From: [Leptolyngbya] sp. JSC-1
GTDB lineage: Bacteria > Cyanobacteriota > Cyanobacteriia > Elainellales > Elainellaceae
Length of the DNA stretch: 53,228 bases
Direction of reading: 5' to 3'
Assembly (NCBI GenBank): GCA_000733415.1
Contig: KL662191.1
Coordinates: 1,181,263 to 1,234,490, forward strand
This document shows positions 44,775 to 53,228 of the stretch, one piece after another. Within the stretch, counting starts at the first letter, position 1; each line of letters starts with the position of its first letter. The notes below the pieces were generated by a model. The model was not told the origin of the DNA, did no database searches, and was given only the letters and a program-made list of their open reading frames with translations. The position numbers and the translations under genes were made by a program.

Positions 44775-47700
44775 ATGGCGAAGCAGATTCAGATTCAGAT
44801 CCAGGGATATCAGGTTCTAGAAACGATCTACGACGGTGACAGAACGCTTGTTTGTCGCGGCTATCAGGAATCGAACCAACGGCCCGTTGTCATCAAGCTG
44901 TTGAAAAGCCCCTATCCCAGCTTTACAGAACTGGTGCAATTCAAGAATCAATATACGTTGATGCGACAGCTTCACCTGCCTGGAATCGTTCGGCCCTACA
45001 GCTTAGAGCCTTACCAAAATGGGTTTGCCCTGGTGATGGAAGATTTTGGCGGCATATCCTTGCGGGACTATTGGGCAAGCAAGCAAGCCGATCAGGAATA
45101 CCTGACAGAGTTTCTGCAAATTGCGATCGCGCTAGCCGAAATTCTAGATGAACTTTATCGCCATCGCATCATTCACAAAGACATCAAACCTGCCAATATT
45201 CTGATCAACCCGGTTACGAAACAAGTCAAGCTGATTGACTTTAGTTTGGCATCTCAGTTGCCGCGTGAAACACAATCTCTAGTTAGTCCGAATGTTCTGG
45301 AGGGAACTCTGGCGTATCTCTCACCGGAACAAACCGGACGCATGAATCGGGGTGTTGATTACCGCACCGATTTCTACTCTCTAGGTATCACGTGCTTTGA
45401 ATTGTTGACGGGGCAGTTGCCATTTGACTCCAACGATCCAATGGAGTTAGTGCATTGCCATATTGCCAAACAGCCTCCTACCGTTGATCAACTCAATCCC
45501 GCAATTCCGCTGATGATTTCCGAAATTGTCAGGAAGCTGATGGTAAAGAACGCGGAAGATCGCTATCAGAGTGCCCTCGGCTTAAAGCATGATCTAGAGA
45601 TTTGTCTTCATCAGTGGCAAGAGCAGGGCACAATCGCGACCTTTTCATTAGGTCAACGAGACATTTCAAATCGCTTCAGCATTCCTGAGAAACTCTACGG
45701 TCGAGAACAGGAAGTTGCTGAGTTACTAGCCGCATTTAGGCGTGTAACGTGTTCGCAGTCTAAACAAGCGTTGGAAAGCGCAACGTTATCGGCATTCACT
45801 TCTGAGTCCGCTCAAGTGTCTACGGCGCAATCAGCATTCACTTCCCAGTGCTCTTATAGTGAACTAATTCTTGTCGCTGGATTTTCTGGTATTGGTAAAA
45901 CCGCTGTCATCAATGAAATTCACAAGCCTATTCTCCAACAGCGAGGCTACTTTATTAAAGGTAAGTTTGATCAGTTTCAGCGCAATATTCCACTTTTCGC
46001 TTTTGTGCAAGCATTTCGTGATTTAACAGAACAATTACTCACCGAAAGTGATGCTCAGGTGGAACGGTGGAAGCTGAAAATTTTGAAAGCGTTAGGCGAG
46101 AATGCCCAGGTGATTGTTGAGGTGATTCCAGAACTAGAGCGGATTATTGGTCCGCAGCCTCCTGCCCTGGAATTGCCGAGTAGTGCGGCACAGAATCGGT
46201 TTAATCTCTTGTTTCAAAAGTTTATCCAGGTTTTTACGACACCCGATCATCCCCTGGTTATTTTTCTGGATGACTTGCAGTGGGCAGATGCCGCATCGCT
46301 TAAACTGATGCAACTGTTGATGAGTGATGCTGAAAGCCATTATCTGTTACTGATTGGAGCCTATCGCGATAACGAAGTTTCTCCCAGCCATCCCTTGATG
46401 CTGACGGTGAGCGAAATCCAAAAAGCCGGAACAACGGTCAATACGATCACCCTTGCCCCTTTGACCCAGATTGATGTCAATCGTCTAATTGTCGATACGC
46501 TCAATTACACTCCCACAGAAGCGCAGCCCTTAAGTGAACTGGTTTATCGCAAAACCAAGGGCAACCCCTTCTTCATTACCCAATTCCTCAGAGCACTGCA
46601 TGAGGACGAGCTGATCGCCTTTGACTTTAAAGCCGGAAAGTGGCAAGCTGACTTGGCTCAAATCGAGATCCTGTCAATGAACGATGACATCATCGAGTTT
46701 ATGCGACTCCAGCTCCAGAAATTGCCCGCTGCCACTCAACATGTCCTCAAGCTCGCTGCTTGTATTGGCAATCAATTTGATTTAGCCACCCTGTCGATTG
46801 TGTATGAGCAATCGCCCAATCAAACCGCAGCGGACCTGTGGCCTGCTTTGCAAGAAGGATTCCTGTTGCCGACTGGCGATGAGTACAAGCTGTTTCACGC
46901 AGGCAATCATGGATCATTACTAATTTCTGATCAGGCATCGAACGCACTGGCCGTTGCTGATCATTCGTTGCCCCATTACAAATTTCTTCATGATCGCGTT
47001 CAACAAGCCGCCTATTTACTCATCCCCGAAGACCAGAAACAAGCCACTCATTTACGCATTGGTCAACTGCTGCTGAATCAAATCGCGGAGGAGAAACAAG
47101 AGGAGAAACGGTTTGAAATTGTCAATCAACTTAACTTGGGTGCTGCGCTGATCCATAATCCACTTGAGCGGCGGGAGCTAGCGCAACTCAATTTACAGGC
47201 GGGGCGTAAGGCTGTTGCTGCCGCTGCCTATAGTGCAGCATTCAGTTATTTCAATCATGGGCGAAATTTGTTGCCAGCCGATGCCTGGGCGCAAGATTAT
47301 CAGCTAACACTAGCACTATACTCCGAAGCGATAGAGGCGGCTTACCTCAGTGGTGAATTGGATCAAATTAACCCACTGGCGGAACAGGTGCTGCAGCAAG
47401 CGAAGACATTGCTGGATCAAATTCAGGTGTATGAGGTCAAGATTCAGGTCCATGTTGCTCAGAATCAGTTATCGGACGCACTGGCACTGGCATTATCGGT
47501 GCTGCACCTGCTGGAGATTGACTTGCCAAACATTCCCACTCCATCAGCGGTTGATTTGAGCCTAGAACACCTCCAGGCTACTTTAACCGAGCGAGGGGTG
47601 GAAGCACTGCTTCTCCTACCCTCAATGCAACAAGCTGAAAAACTAGCAGCAATGCGCATCCTCGCCACGCTAATCTCGATTACGTTTGTGAGTTGTCCAT

Positions 47701-50339
47701 CCCTGCTGCCTCTGGTGATCTGTGAGCAGGTGAACCTGTCTCTGAACTATGGTAATTCAGCATGGTCTGCCTTCGCCTATGCAAATTATGGGCTTTTGCT
47801 AGCACACCGAGGTGATACTCAAACCGCCTATCGCTTTGGACAGTTAGCAATTGAGCTGTTAGAGCAACTGGATGCCAGAACCATGAAGACGAAAACCTTC
47901 ACGATCGTCTACGGAATGACCACTCACTGGCAGCAACCCCTGGCCCATTCGCTTACTCCGTTCTTGGAAGCGTACCACAATGGTCTGGAAGTTGGAGATA
48001 TTGAGTATGCCGCCTATTGCATTCTGCATCACAATGAGTATGCCTATTTTTGCGGGCGAGAACTGAATCAGCTAGCGGGACAACTTGCTGCCTGCAGTGC
48101 GGCGTTGACTCAAATCAAGCAACTTAACACGCTGAGCTATCACGAGATTTATCGACAGACCATATTGAACTTGCTGGAATCACCAGAGAACCCCACCGAT
48201 CTGGTCGGAGAAGCATATGATGAAACATACTCGCTGCCGCTGCATCAACAAGCAGATGATCGATATGCTATCTATCAGGTCTATTTTAATAAACTGATCC
48301 TCAATTACTTATTTGGAGAAATTCAGCAAGCGGTTCACTGCGCAACGATAGCAGAGCAATACATTGATGGTGTTGCAGGCTTGTACTTTATCCCAGCGTT
48401 TTACTTCTACGATTCACTGGCTAGACTGGCGCGTTATCCCGATGCAACCGCACTAGAACAATCTGCCATTTTAGAAAAAGTGCAGAGTAATCAGGCAAAG
48501 ATGCAGCAATGGGCAGATGCTGCCCCGATGAATTTTCTGCACAAATTCCACCTAATTGCCGCAGAACAATATCGCGTTTTGGGACAACCGACACTGGCGA
48601 TTGAGCATTATGATCAGGCAATCGCAAATGCAGCCGCTCATGCCTATTACCAGGAAGAAGCGCTAGCGAATGAACTGGCCGGCAAATTCTATCTGGAATG
48701 GGGCAAAGCCAAGATTGCTCGAGTCTATTTGACAGATGCTTACTACGCCTATGTTCGCTGGGGCGCAAGGACAAAGGTAGCCCGTCTGGAGCAAGACTAT
48801 CCCACACTGCTGATGACGATGTCGCAGCCCGAAAAAATGCCACTCAGGCGAGTCACCCTCAGCTCTACAGGCTCCAGTTCCGCCTACAACAGCCTGAATG
48901 GTTCCAAAGCATTAGATTGGACAACCGTGATTAAGGCGTCTCAAGCCCTTTCCAGTGAAATTCAACTCGACCAACTGGTATCTAGGTTGATGGGGGTTGT
49001 GATTGAAAATGCTGGAGCACAAAAGAGCGTGCTGATGTTGCACCAGGACGAACAGTGGGTGGTTGCTGCTCAGTCGTGTGGTCAGACTGCACCAACGTTA
49101 CGATCGCCTATTTCAGTGGAGTTCTGTCAAGTGGTGCCACAATCAATGCTGAATTATGTGGCTCGCACTTCCGAAACATTAATTATCGACGATGTTCGTA
49201 CCGAAGTCCCCTTCTCAGCCGATCCCTATGTGTTGGCACAACAACCCAAGAGCGCTTTGTGTACACCCATTCACAACCAGGGCAAGTTGATTGGCATTCT
49301 GTATTTGGAAAATAATTTGACTTCGGGAGCATTTACGAGCGATCGGGTGGAGGTGCTGCAACTCCTGATGGCACAGGCGGCTATCTCGTTGCAAAACGCT
49401 TTACTCTACAACACGCTGGAGCAAAAAGTTGAACAGCGTACTCAAGAGTTACACAAGAAGAACCAACATCTCACAGAAACACTGGAGAAATTGCGATCGA
49501 CCCAAATTCAGTTAATTCAGGTTGAAAAAATGTCATCGCTGGGCAAAATGGTGGCGGGTATTGCGCACGAAATTAATAACCCCGTCAACTTTATTTATGG
49601 CAACGTAATCCATGCCGAGACCTATTTCCAGGAACTCTTTGACCTGATTATCCTCTACCAAACTCACTACCCCCAGCCCGTCTTTGCAATTCAAGCCAAA
49701 CTTGAAAAAATGGGCTTGGGCTTCTTACAGGAGGATGTCCAGAAGTTAATCAACTCGATGAAGGTAGGGGCTGACCGAATTAGAAAAATTGTTCTCTCCT
49801 TGCGGAACTTCTCGCGCTTGGATGAAGCCGAGATGAAACCTGTCAATATCCATGAGGGAATTGAAAGTACACTGCTGATTTTGCAGCATCACTTGAAAAC
49901 CAAAGCAGATCGCCCGGATATAGTTCTTGTCAAAGAGTATGGAGAATTACCAGAAGTTACCTGCTATGCTAGTCAGCTCAATCAAGTATTCATGAATATT
50001 TTAAGCAACGCAATCGATGCCTTGGAGCAATCTTTAACTCCAACAATTCGCATTCAGACCAAACTTGTTAATGACAATGAAGTAATGGTTTGCATCGCTG
50101 ACAACGGAATGGGAATGTCAGAAGAGGTACAGCAACGATTGTATGATCCCTTTTTCACGACGAAGCCCGTGGGGAAAGGGACTGGGCTAGGGATGTCTAT
50201 CTGCTATGGAATCGTGGAAAAGCACAACGGACGCATCGAGGTCAAATCTGAAATTGGCAAGGGAACGGAGTTCGTAATTACCATTCCAGTGAACTACAGA
50301 TCCGTCAACTTAAACGGGCGAAAAATTAAGTACATGTAG
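44775..50339 (+). CDS. Ser/Thr kinase-ATPase-GAF-histidine kinase hybrid
   Basis: An 1854-aa cytoplasmic signalling protein. Domains: Ser/Thr kinase (about 10-275; 'HKDIKPAN' with D136, then 'IDFSLASQL'), AAA/STAND-like ATPase (from 309, Walker A 'GFSGIGKT' with K375, 'LDDLQWADAASL'), a long helical repeat region (about 750-1350), GAF (about 1380-1535), coiled coil, HisKA ('GIAHEINNPVNF', H1598) and HATPase_c ('NQVFMNILSNAIDAL', 'GKGTGLGMSICYGIV'). The pattern is known in filamentous cyanobacteria, where relatives link Ser/Thr and His phosphorylation. No receiver domain is seen, so a separate response regulator is needed. Confidence 0.93.
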   Translation: MAKQIQIQIQGYQVLETIYDGDRTLVCRGYQESNQRPVVIKLLKSPYPSFTELVQFKNQYTLMRQLHLPGIVRPYSLEPYQNGFALVMEDFGGISLRDYWASKQADQEYLTEFLQIAIALAEILDELYRHRIIHKDIKPANILINPVTKQVKLIDFSLASQLPRETQSLVSPNVLEGTLAYLSPEQTGRMNRGVDYRTDFYSLGITCFELLTGQLPFDSNDPMELVHCHIAKQPPTVDQLNPAIPLMISEIVRKLMVKNAEDRYQSALGLKHDLEICLHQWQEQGTIATFSLGQRDISNRFSIPEKLYGREQEVAELLAAFRRVTCSQSKQALESATLSAFTSESAQVSTAQSAFTSQCSYSELILVAGFSGIGKTAVINEIHKPILQQRGYFIKGKFDQFQRNIPLFAFVQAFRDLTEQLLTESDAQVERWKLKILKALGENAQVIVEVIPELERIIGPQPPALELPSSAAQNRFNLLFQKFIQVFTTPDHPLVIFLDDLQWADAASLKLMQLLMSDAESHYLLLIGAYRDNEVSPSHPLMLTVSEIQKAGTTVNTITLAPLTQIDVNRLIVDTLNYTPTEAQPLSELVYRKTKGNPFFITQFLRALHEDELIAFDFKAGKWQADLAQIEILSMNDDIIEFMRLQLQKLPAATQHVLKLAACIGNQFDLATLSIVYEQSPNQTAADLWPALQEGFLLPTGDEYKLFHAGNHGSLLISDQASNALAVADHSLPHYKFLHDRVQQAAYLLIPEDQKQATHLRIGQLLLNQIAEEKQEEKRFEIVNQLNLGAALIHNPLERRELAQLNLQAGRKAVAAAAYSAAFSYFNHGRNLLPADAWAQDYQLTLALYSEAIEAAYLSGELDQINPLAEQVLQQAKTLLDQIQVYEVKIQVHVAQNQLSDALALALSVLHLLEIDLPNIPTPSAVDLSLEHLQATLTERGVEALLLLPSMQQAEKLAAMRILATLISITFVSCPSLLPLVICEQVNLSLNYGNSAWSAFAYANYGLLLAHRGDTQTAYRFGQLAIELLEQLDARTMKTKTFTIVYGMTTHWQQPLAHSLTPFLEAYHNGLEVGDIEYAAYCILHHNEYAYFCGRELNQLAGQLAACSAALTQIKQLNTLSYHEIYRQTILNLLESPENPTDLVGEAYDETYSLPLHQQADDRYAIYQVYFNKLILNYLFGEIQQAVHCATIAEQYIDGVAGLYFIPAFYFYDSLARLARYPDATALEQSAILEKVQSNQAKMQQWADAAPMNFLHKFHLIAAEQYRVLGQPTLAIEHYDQAIANAAAHAYYQEEALANELAGKFYLEWGKAKIARVYLTDAYYAYVRWGARTKVARLEQDYPTLLMTMSQPEKMPLRRVTLSSTGSSSAYNSLNGSKALDWTTVIKASQALSSEIQLDQLVSRLMGVVIENAGAQKSVLMLHQDEQWVVAAQSCGQTAPTLRSPISVEFCQVVPQSMLNYVARTSETLIIDDVRTEVPFSADPYVLAQQPKSALCTPIHNQGKLIGILYLENNLTSGAFTSDRVEVLQLLMAQAAISLQNALLYNTLEQKVEQRTQELHKKNQHLTETLEKLRSTQIQLIQVEKMSSLGKMVAGIAHEINNPVNFIYGNVIHAETYFQELFDLIILYQTHYPQPVFAIQAKLEKMGLGFLQEDVQKLINSMKVGADRIRKIVLSLRNFSRLDEAEMKPVNIHEGIESTLLILQHHLKTKADRPDIVLVKEYGELPEVTCYASQLNQVFMNILSNAIDALEQSLTPTIRIQTKLVNDNEVMVCIADNGMGMSEEVQQRLYDPFFTTKPVGKGTGLGMSICYGIVEKHNGRIEVKSEIGKGTEFVITIPVNYRSVNLNGRKIKYM
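45123..45130. repeat. HIP1 octamers (GCGATCGC)
   Basis: Highly iterated palindrome copies typical of cyanobacteria. Besides this one I read copies at 17167, 17371, 28451, 28836 and 31777. The density is low for a cyanobacterium, but the sites support the assignment. Confidence 0.8.
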
Positions 50340-50377
50340 TATGAGCAGCAGGTGATTGAAGCCATATTCAATTTGCC

Positions 50378-51157
50378 TTAAAACTGCCGCCGCGAGAAGA
50401 TGAATGTAGCAATTGCCAGTAATAGTGCCGTGTAAATCAGCCCATACGCCGCGTGACTGGCCAGCTCGAAAGGTGAAGGCATCAGCTCCATGCCATAGAC
50501 GGCTTGATTTTTCCAGTCGAGCCGCGCTAGATCGGGCAGAATCAGGTAGAGGGCTTGCGTTACCTGAGACAGTGCCGTATCTTTGGCCAAATTGCCCAAC
50601 GTCAGCAGATCGCGGCTGAGGTGTCCCATCAGATAGATTGCAAGGGTCAGTAGCATCGCCAGCACCGGGCTGGTGAGAACGCCAAACAAAATGGCAACGG
50701 CGCTGATCAGCGATAGCTCCAGGATTTGAAACAGGGCCGCCAAGCTAAGGCTAAGGACCGGAAAGGGAATCTGCTGAACACTAAGCACGGCAAAGAAAAT
50801 TCCAGTCATGGCTGCAACCAGCACCGCCAGTACAGCAGTCAATCCCCAGTGTTTGCCGACAATAAACTCGGCAGTGCTGATCGGCTTGGCAATCATGACG
50901 AAAACTGTGCGTTTCTCGATTTCCTTGTTCACCAACCCAGTACCAACAAAGACGGCAACCAGCAATCCCAGGAGGCTAATGGCGGCAATCCCTAAATCCA
51001 GCAGGATTTTATCTTGGGTATTGGCGGCCACCCAGGGAAGTAGCTGCGTCGCTGCGGCTAAAACTAGCCCATAGAAAGCAATTAAATACAGAATTCGATC
51101 ACGAATTACCTCACGGAACACATTCGATGCAATCACAAATGTCCGACCTAGATGCAC
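50378..51157 (-). CDS. fraE: FraE-like ABC-2 type permease
   Basis: A 259-aa membrane protein with six spans ('ILYLIAFYGLVLAAATQLLP', then 'LLGLLVAVFVGTGLV' and others) and 'NKEIEKRTVFVMIAKP', typical of ABC-2 permeases. The GTG at 51157 is chosen because AAGGAGG lies 5 nt before it; a longer upstream reading overlaps fraD. In Anabaena FraE is the permease of the fraC-fraD-fraE operon needed for filament integrity and heterocyst function. The cognate ATPase is not here. Confidence 0.88.
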   Translation of the reverse strand: MHLGRTFVIASNVFREVIRDRILYLIAFYGLVLAAATQLLPWVAANTQDKILLDLGIAAISLLGLLVAVFVGTGLVNKEIEKRTVFVMIAKPISTAEFIVGKHWGLTAVLAVLVAAMTGIFFAVLSVQQIPFPVLSLSLAALFQILELSLISAVAILFGVLTSPVLAMLLTLAIYLMGHLSRDLLTLGNLAKDTALSQVTQALYLILPDLARLDWKNQAVYGMELMPSPFELASHAAYGLIYTALLLAIATFIFSRRQF

Positions 51158-51185
51158 GGTGTCCTCCTTGTTTGGATCTAATATA

Positions 51186-52232
51186 TTATGCCTGCTCCTC
51201 CTGCGCTGACTGACAGGTGAGTTGAGCACCAAATTGGGTTTGGGCCTGTAAATCGGCAAAGGTTTGGGGAGTGGATAGGGCGCTTCTTTGCACTGTGCAG
51301 GATCGCTTGACGGCATAGCCATCGGGACGGGAACTGGCTCCTTGCCATATCGCGCGCAAGGTCAGATCGATGCTGGACGAATTAGTTGCGGCCTGGTTTG
51401 TCTCTGGTGTAATTTGCCAAAGCTGTTGCTCGCGAGGTAAGCGGTCGCCATAGAGCTGAGTCACAATTTGGCGGCTCAGTTCGGCCTGCGTGTCCGGCTG
51501 GTTCAGGCTCTTTAGCCAAGTGCTAGCTTCTTCCCAGGTTTTGCCTGCCAGTTCCTCGCGGACCACCTGCTCGGCCACTTCTAGTAACGGATAGGCCGGT
51601 GAGGTGGGTTTCCGGTCTGGGTTAAGCCGCACTACAAACAGACTGCGATCAAAGTCGTTGGTAAGTAGGTAGGGATACAATCGCAGAATATCCTGAATCA
51701 TGAAGTGAAACTGAAACCAGCAAGAAAGCAGCCCAGCGAATAAAAACAATAACACCAGATCCTGCCGTCCAGTGGAATCGGGCAAGCGCCATTTGAACCC
51801 AGAGGCAATGAAACGAGAATAGCCGGCAAACGCGGCTGAAACGATCGGCCAGCTCACTAAGGCACCCCGCCAATCGGTGATGATGAAGTCGTTGGTGAGC
51901 AAGGCGATACAGGCAATGGCACCGGCAATCCAGGGGGCATAGCGCAGCCTAAACCCAACTAGCGGAATCGTAATGGTTCTGCCAAACAGCGCCCAATCCA
52001 CGCCAATAATTAAAAACCCCCAAGCAAAAATGGAAACGAATTTCTTGAGATAGATTTCCTGCAAGATCAGCACCACAAACCAGGAAAGCAAGCTCAGCAT
52101 CAGGCTGACTTCCCAGGAAAACGGTTTCAGATTGCTCAGCCAGGTTTGGAGTTGCTGTGCCCGATTGCGAACAAATTTGGAGAAATTTTTGACTAGGAAA
52201 AAGTCAAGCAAAAAGCGCGTAATGGCATCCAC
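51186..52232 (-). CDS. fraD: FraD-like septal protein
   Basis: A 348-aa protein with about five N-terminal spans (about 40-190) and a long soluble C-terminal part predicted to face the periplasm ('RSLFVVRLNPDRKPTSPAYP'). Size, topology and order between fraC and fraE match FraD of Anabaena (about 343 aa), a septal junction component needed for cell-cell transfer and filament integrity. It follows fraC by 18 bp and precedes fraE by 28 bp. Confidence 0.88.
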   Translation of the reverse strand: MDAITRFLLDFFLVKNFSKFVRNRAQQLQTWLSNLKPFSWEVSLMLSLLSWFVVLILQEIYLKKFVSIFAWGFLIIGVDWALFGRTITIPLVGFRLRYAPWIAGAIACIALLTNDFIITDWRGALVSWPIVSAAFAGYSRFIASGFKWRLPDSTGRQDLVLLFLFAGLLSCWFQFHFMIQDILRLYPYLLTNDFDRSLFVVRLNPDRKPTSPAYPLLEVAEQVVREELAGKTWEEASTWLKSLNQPDTQAELSRQIVTQLYGDRLPREQQLWQITPETNQAATNSSSIDLTLRAIWQGASSRPDGYAVKRSCTVQRSALSTPQTFADLQAQTQFGAQLTCQSAQEEQA

Positions 52233-52250
52233 GGCAGTTTTCCCCGCAGT

Positions 52251-52823
52251 TCAAAGAGCAAAAATCAATAAAATTAACAGAATGGCGCTGTAGCTCCAGG
52301 CATTGGCAAACAAAACCGCGTTGATGTTGAGCTGATCTTCTCGCGGCTCTTTTCTTAGCTCACGAATACCATCCTTAGAAAATTTGTCTTTTTCTACATC
52401 GCTTTCCCGACTGATCTGAGGCAACTCGGATTGCAGTAGCCAGCGAAATCCCCACAGCCCTACCTGCTTGACGATAAAACTGGCGAAAAACGTGACGAAG
52501 CCAGCTATCACCAAAAAACCGCGTGATGGGCCAGCCAATGGCTCAAAGAAAATCAGGTTGAGCAAGGCTGTTTCCAGATCACGGGACCAGTCGGAGGGTA
52601 AACTGGTTGCCAAACTAAAAAAGCTAAAAATTGTGAACCAGCCCAAAACCGTAGACAGCAAATTCATCACCATCGCATACTGAATGCACTGCCGAGGAGC
52701 GTAGGGCTGATCATCAGCGGTGCGCAACATTTGCAATAGCACGGTGGACTCGACCGCGATTGCCACGGTCAGCAGTAAGCACTGCATTACAATTGCCCGA
52801 AACGGGAAAACATCAGCTACCAT
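52251..52823 (-). CDS. fraC: FraC-like septal membrane protein
   Basis: A 190-aa protein with several spans ('AIVMQCLLLTVAIAVES', 'LSTVLGWFTIFSFFSLAT', 'GFLVIAGFVTFFASF') and a C-terminal span after a charged region ('ESDVEKDKFSKDGIREL'). Anabaena FraC is about 179 aa and localises to septa with FraD. First gene of the operon. The start codon is 301 bp from the divergent cobO-like gene. Confidence 0.85.
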   Translation of the reverse strand: MVADVFPFRAIVMQCLLLTVAIAVESTVLLQMLRTADDQPYAPRQCIQYAMVMNLLSTVLGWFTIFSFFSLATSLPSDWSRDLETALLNLIFFEPLAGPSRGFLVIAGFVTFFASFIVKQVGLWGFRWLLQSELPQISRESDVEKDKFSKDGIRELRKEPREDQLNINAVLFANAWSYSAILLILLIFAL

Positions 52824-52892
52824 GAAACCGGCTTGGCACTCAATTGAACGTAAAGTTTGGTTCGCCGCCTCTATCTATAGCAATCCTATATC

Positions 52893-52927
52893 AGGAGCCG
52901 GGAGTCAGGGGTCAGGGGTCAGGAGTC
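52893..52927. repeat. Tandem heptanucleotide repeat (5 units)
   Basis: Five units of (A/G)GG(A/G)G(T/C)C, the same type as at 4777-4860, in the divergent region between fraC and the cobO-like gene. Confidence 0.85.
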
Positions 52928-53124
52928 AGTATGTTTCTTGTTTGGTGTATGGGCAGGTTTGCCCGTTGATGATCCACTGATCGTCCCCTTTCTGCAATAC
53001 CTGTCCTGCCTCTGGTTCTGGCTGCTGTCTCTCAACTTCTGCCTCCTCTCATCAAACCTTTGCTACAATCAACTCCTTAATTGATGGCACTCCCAATTGG
53101 CGATTTCTGAAGCTATCCAAATCT

Positions 53125-53228
53125 ATGAGTAGAACCGGTATTGGCATTCGTACAGCACAAACCCGCTCCGAGCGGCTGGTGGGTCAGATTCACATCTATG
53201 ACGGAGCTGGAAAAGGCAAATCGCAGGC
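53125..53228 (+). CDS. cobO: Cob(I)alamin adenosyltransferase, partial
   Basis: The first 34 codons of a gene cut by the window edge. 'QIHIYDGAGKGKSQ' is the Walker A start of CobO/BtuR-type adenosyltransferases, which attach adenosyl to cobalamin. The first ~18 residues are a variable leader. No ribosome-binding site is clear. Confidence 0.75.
   Translation, partial: MSRTGIGIRTAQTRSERLVGQIHIYDGAGKGKSQ

Overview
The window is chromosomal DNA of a filamentous cyanobacterium. Support for this: a complete fraC-fraD-fraE filament-integrity operon (50378-52823, minus), a PsbP/CyanoP-type photosystem II lipoprotein, cyanobacterial-style Ser/Thr kinase and giant hybrid kinase genes, an EGY-type site-2 protease, scattered HIP1 octamers (GCGATCGC), and short tandem heptanucleotide repeats near both ends. 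No species is assigned. No rRNA, tRNA or transposase gene was seen.

Layout. 1-22.2 kb is ordinary core and housekeeping sequence: two MBL-fold proteins with altered metal motifs, a GAF-GAF histidine kinase, PlsC, PEP synthase (ppsA), threonine synthase (thrC), a site-2 protease, CyanoP, Maf, a Ser/Thr kinase, an SDR, a HAD phosphatase, a HAS-barrel protein, a VOC protein and an ABC exporter. The intergenic regions hold several unrelated tandem repeats (7, 9, 12, 14 and 15 bp) and palindromes. 22.9-25.4 kb has an L,D-transpeptidase, a 28-bp tandem repeat block and a conserved membrane protein.

25.5-42 kb is a complete CRISPR-Cas locus of the DevR/DevS/Cmx8 (MYXAN) lineage of type I: WYL regulator, cas6, cas3, cas8, cas7, [antitoxin, RelE-type toxin], cas5, [solitary degenerate CRISPR repeat, Uma2-type nuclease gene], cas4-cas1 fusion, cas2, leader, and an array of 81 repeats and 80 spacers (36198-41980). 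Cas6, Cas8, Cas7 and Cas5 would form the effector. Cas3 would degrade targets and Cas4-Cas1 with Cas2 would add spacers at the leader. The two bracketed insertions are the most unusual part. The toxin frame has no stop at the usual RelE length and runs 118 nt into cas5. The isolated repeat just after cas5 keeps the hairpin stem but changes the loop and the 5' handle, as expected of a crRNA-like regulatory RNA or of a decayed array.

42-44 kb (minus) holds a two-gene unit: a SAM-dependent methyltransferase and an S-adenosylhomocysteine-hydrolase-like protein that appears to lack the catalytic residues. 44.8-50.3 kb is one 1854-aa Ser/Thr kinase-AAA ATPase-GAF-histidine kinase. The window ends in fraE-fraD-fraC (minus) and the start of a cobO-like gene (plus, cut by the window edge).
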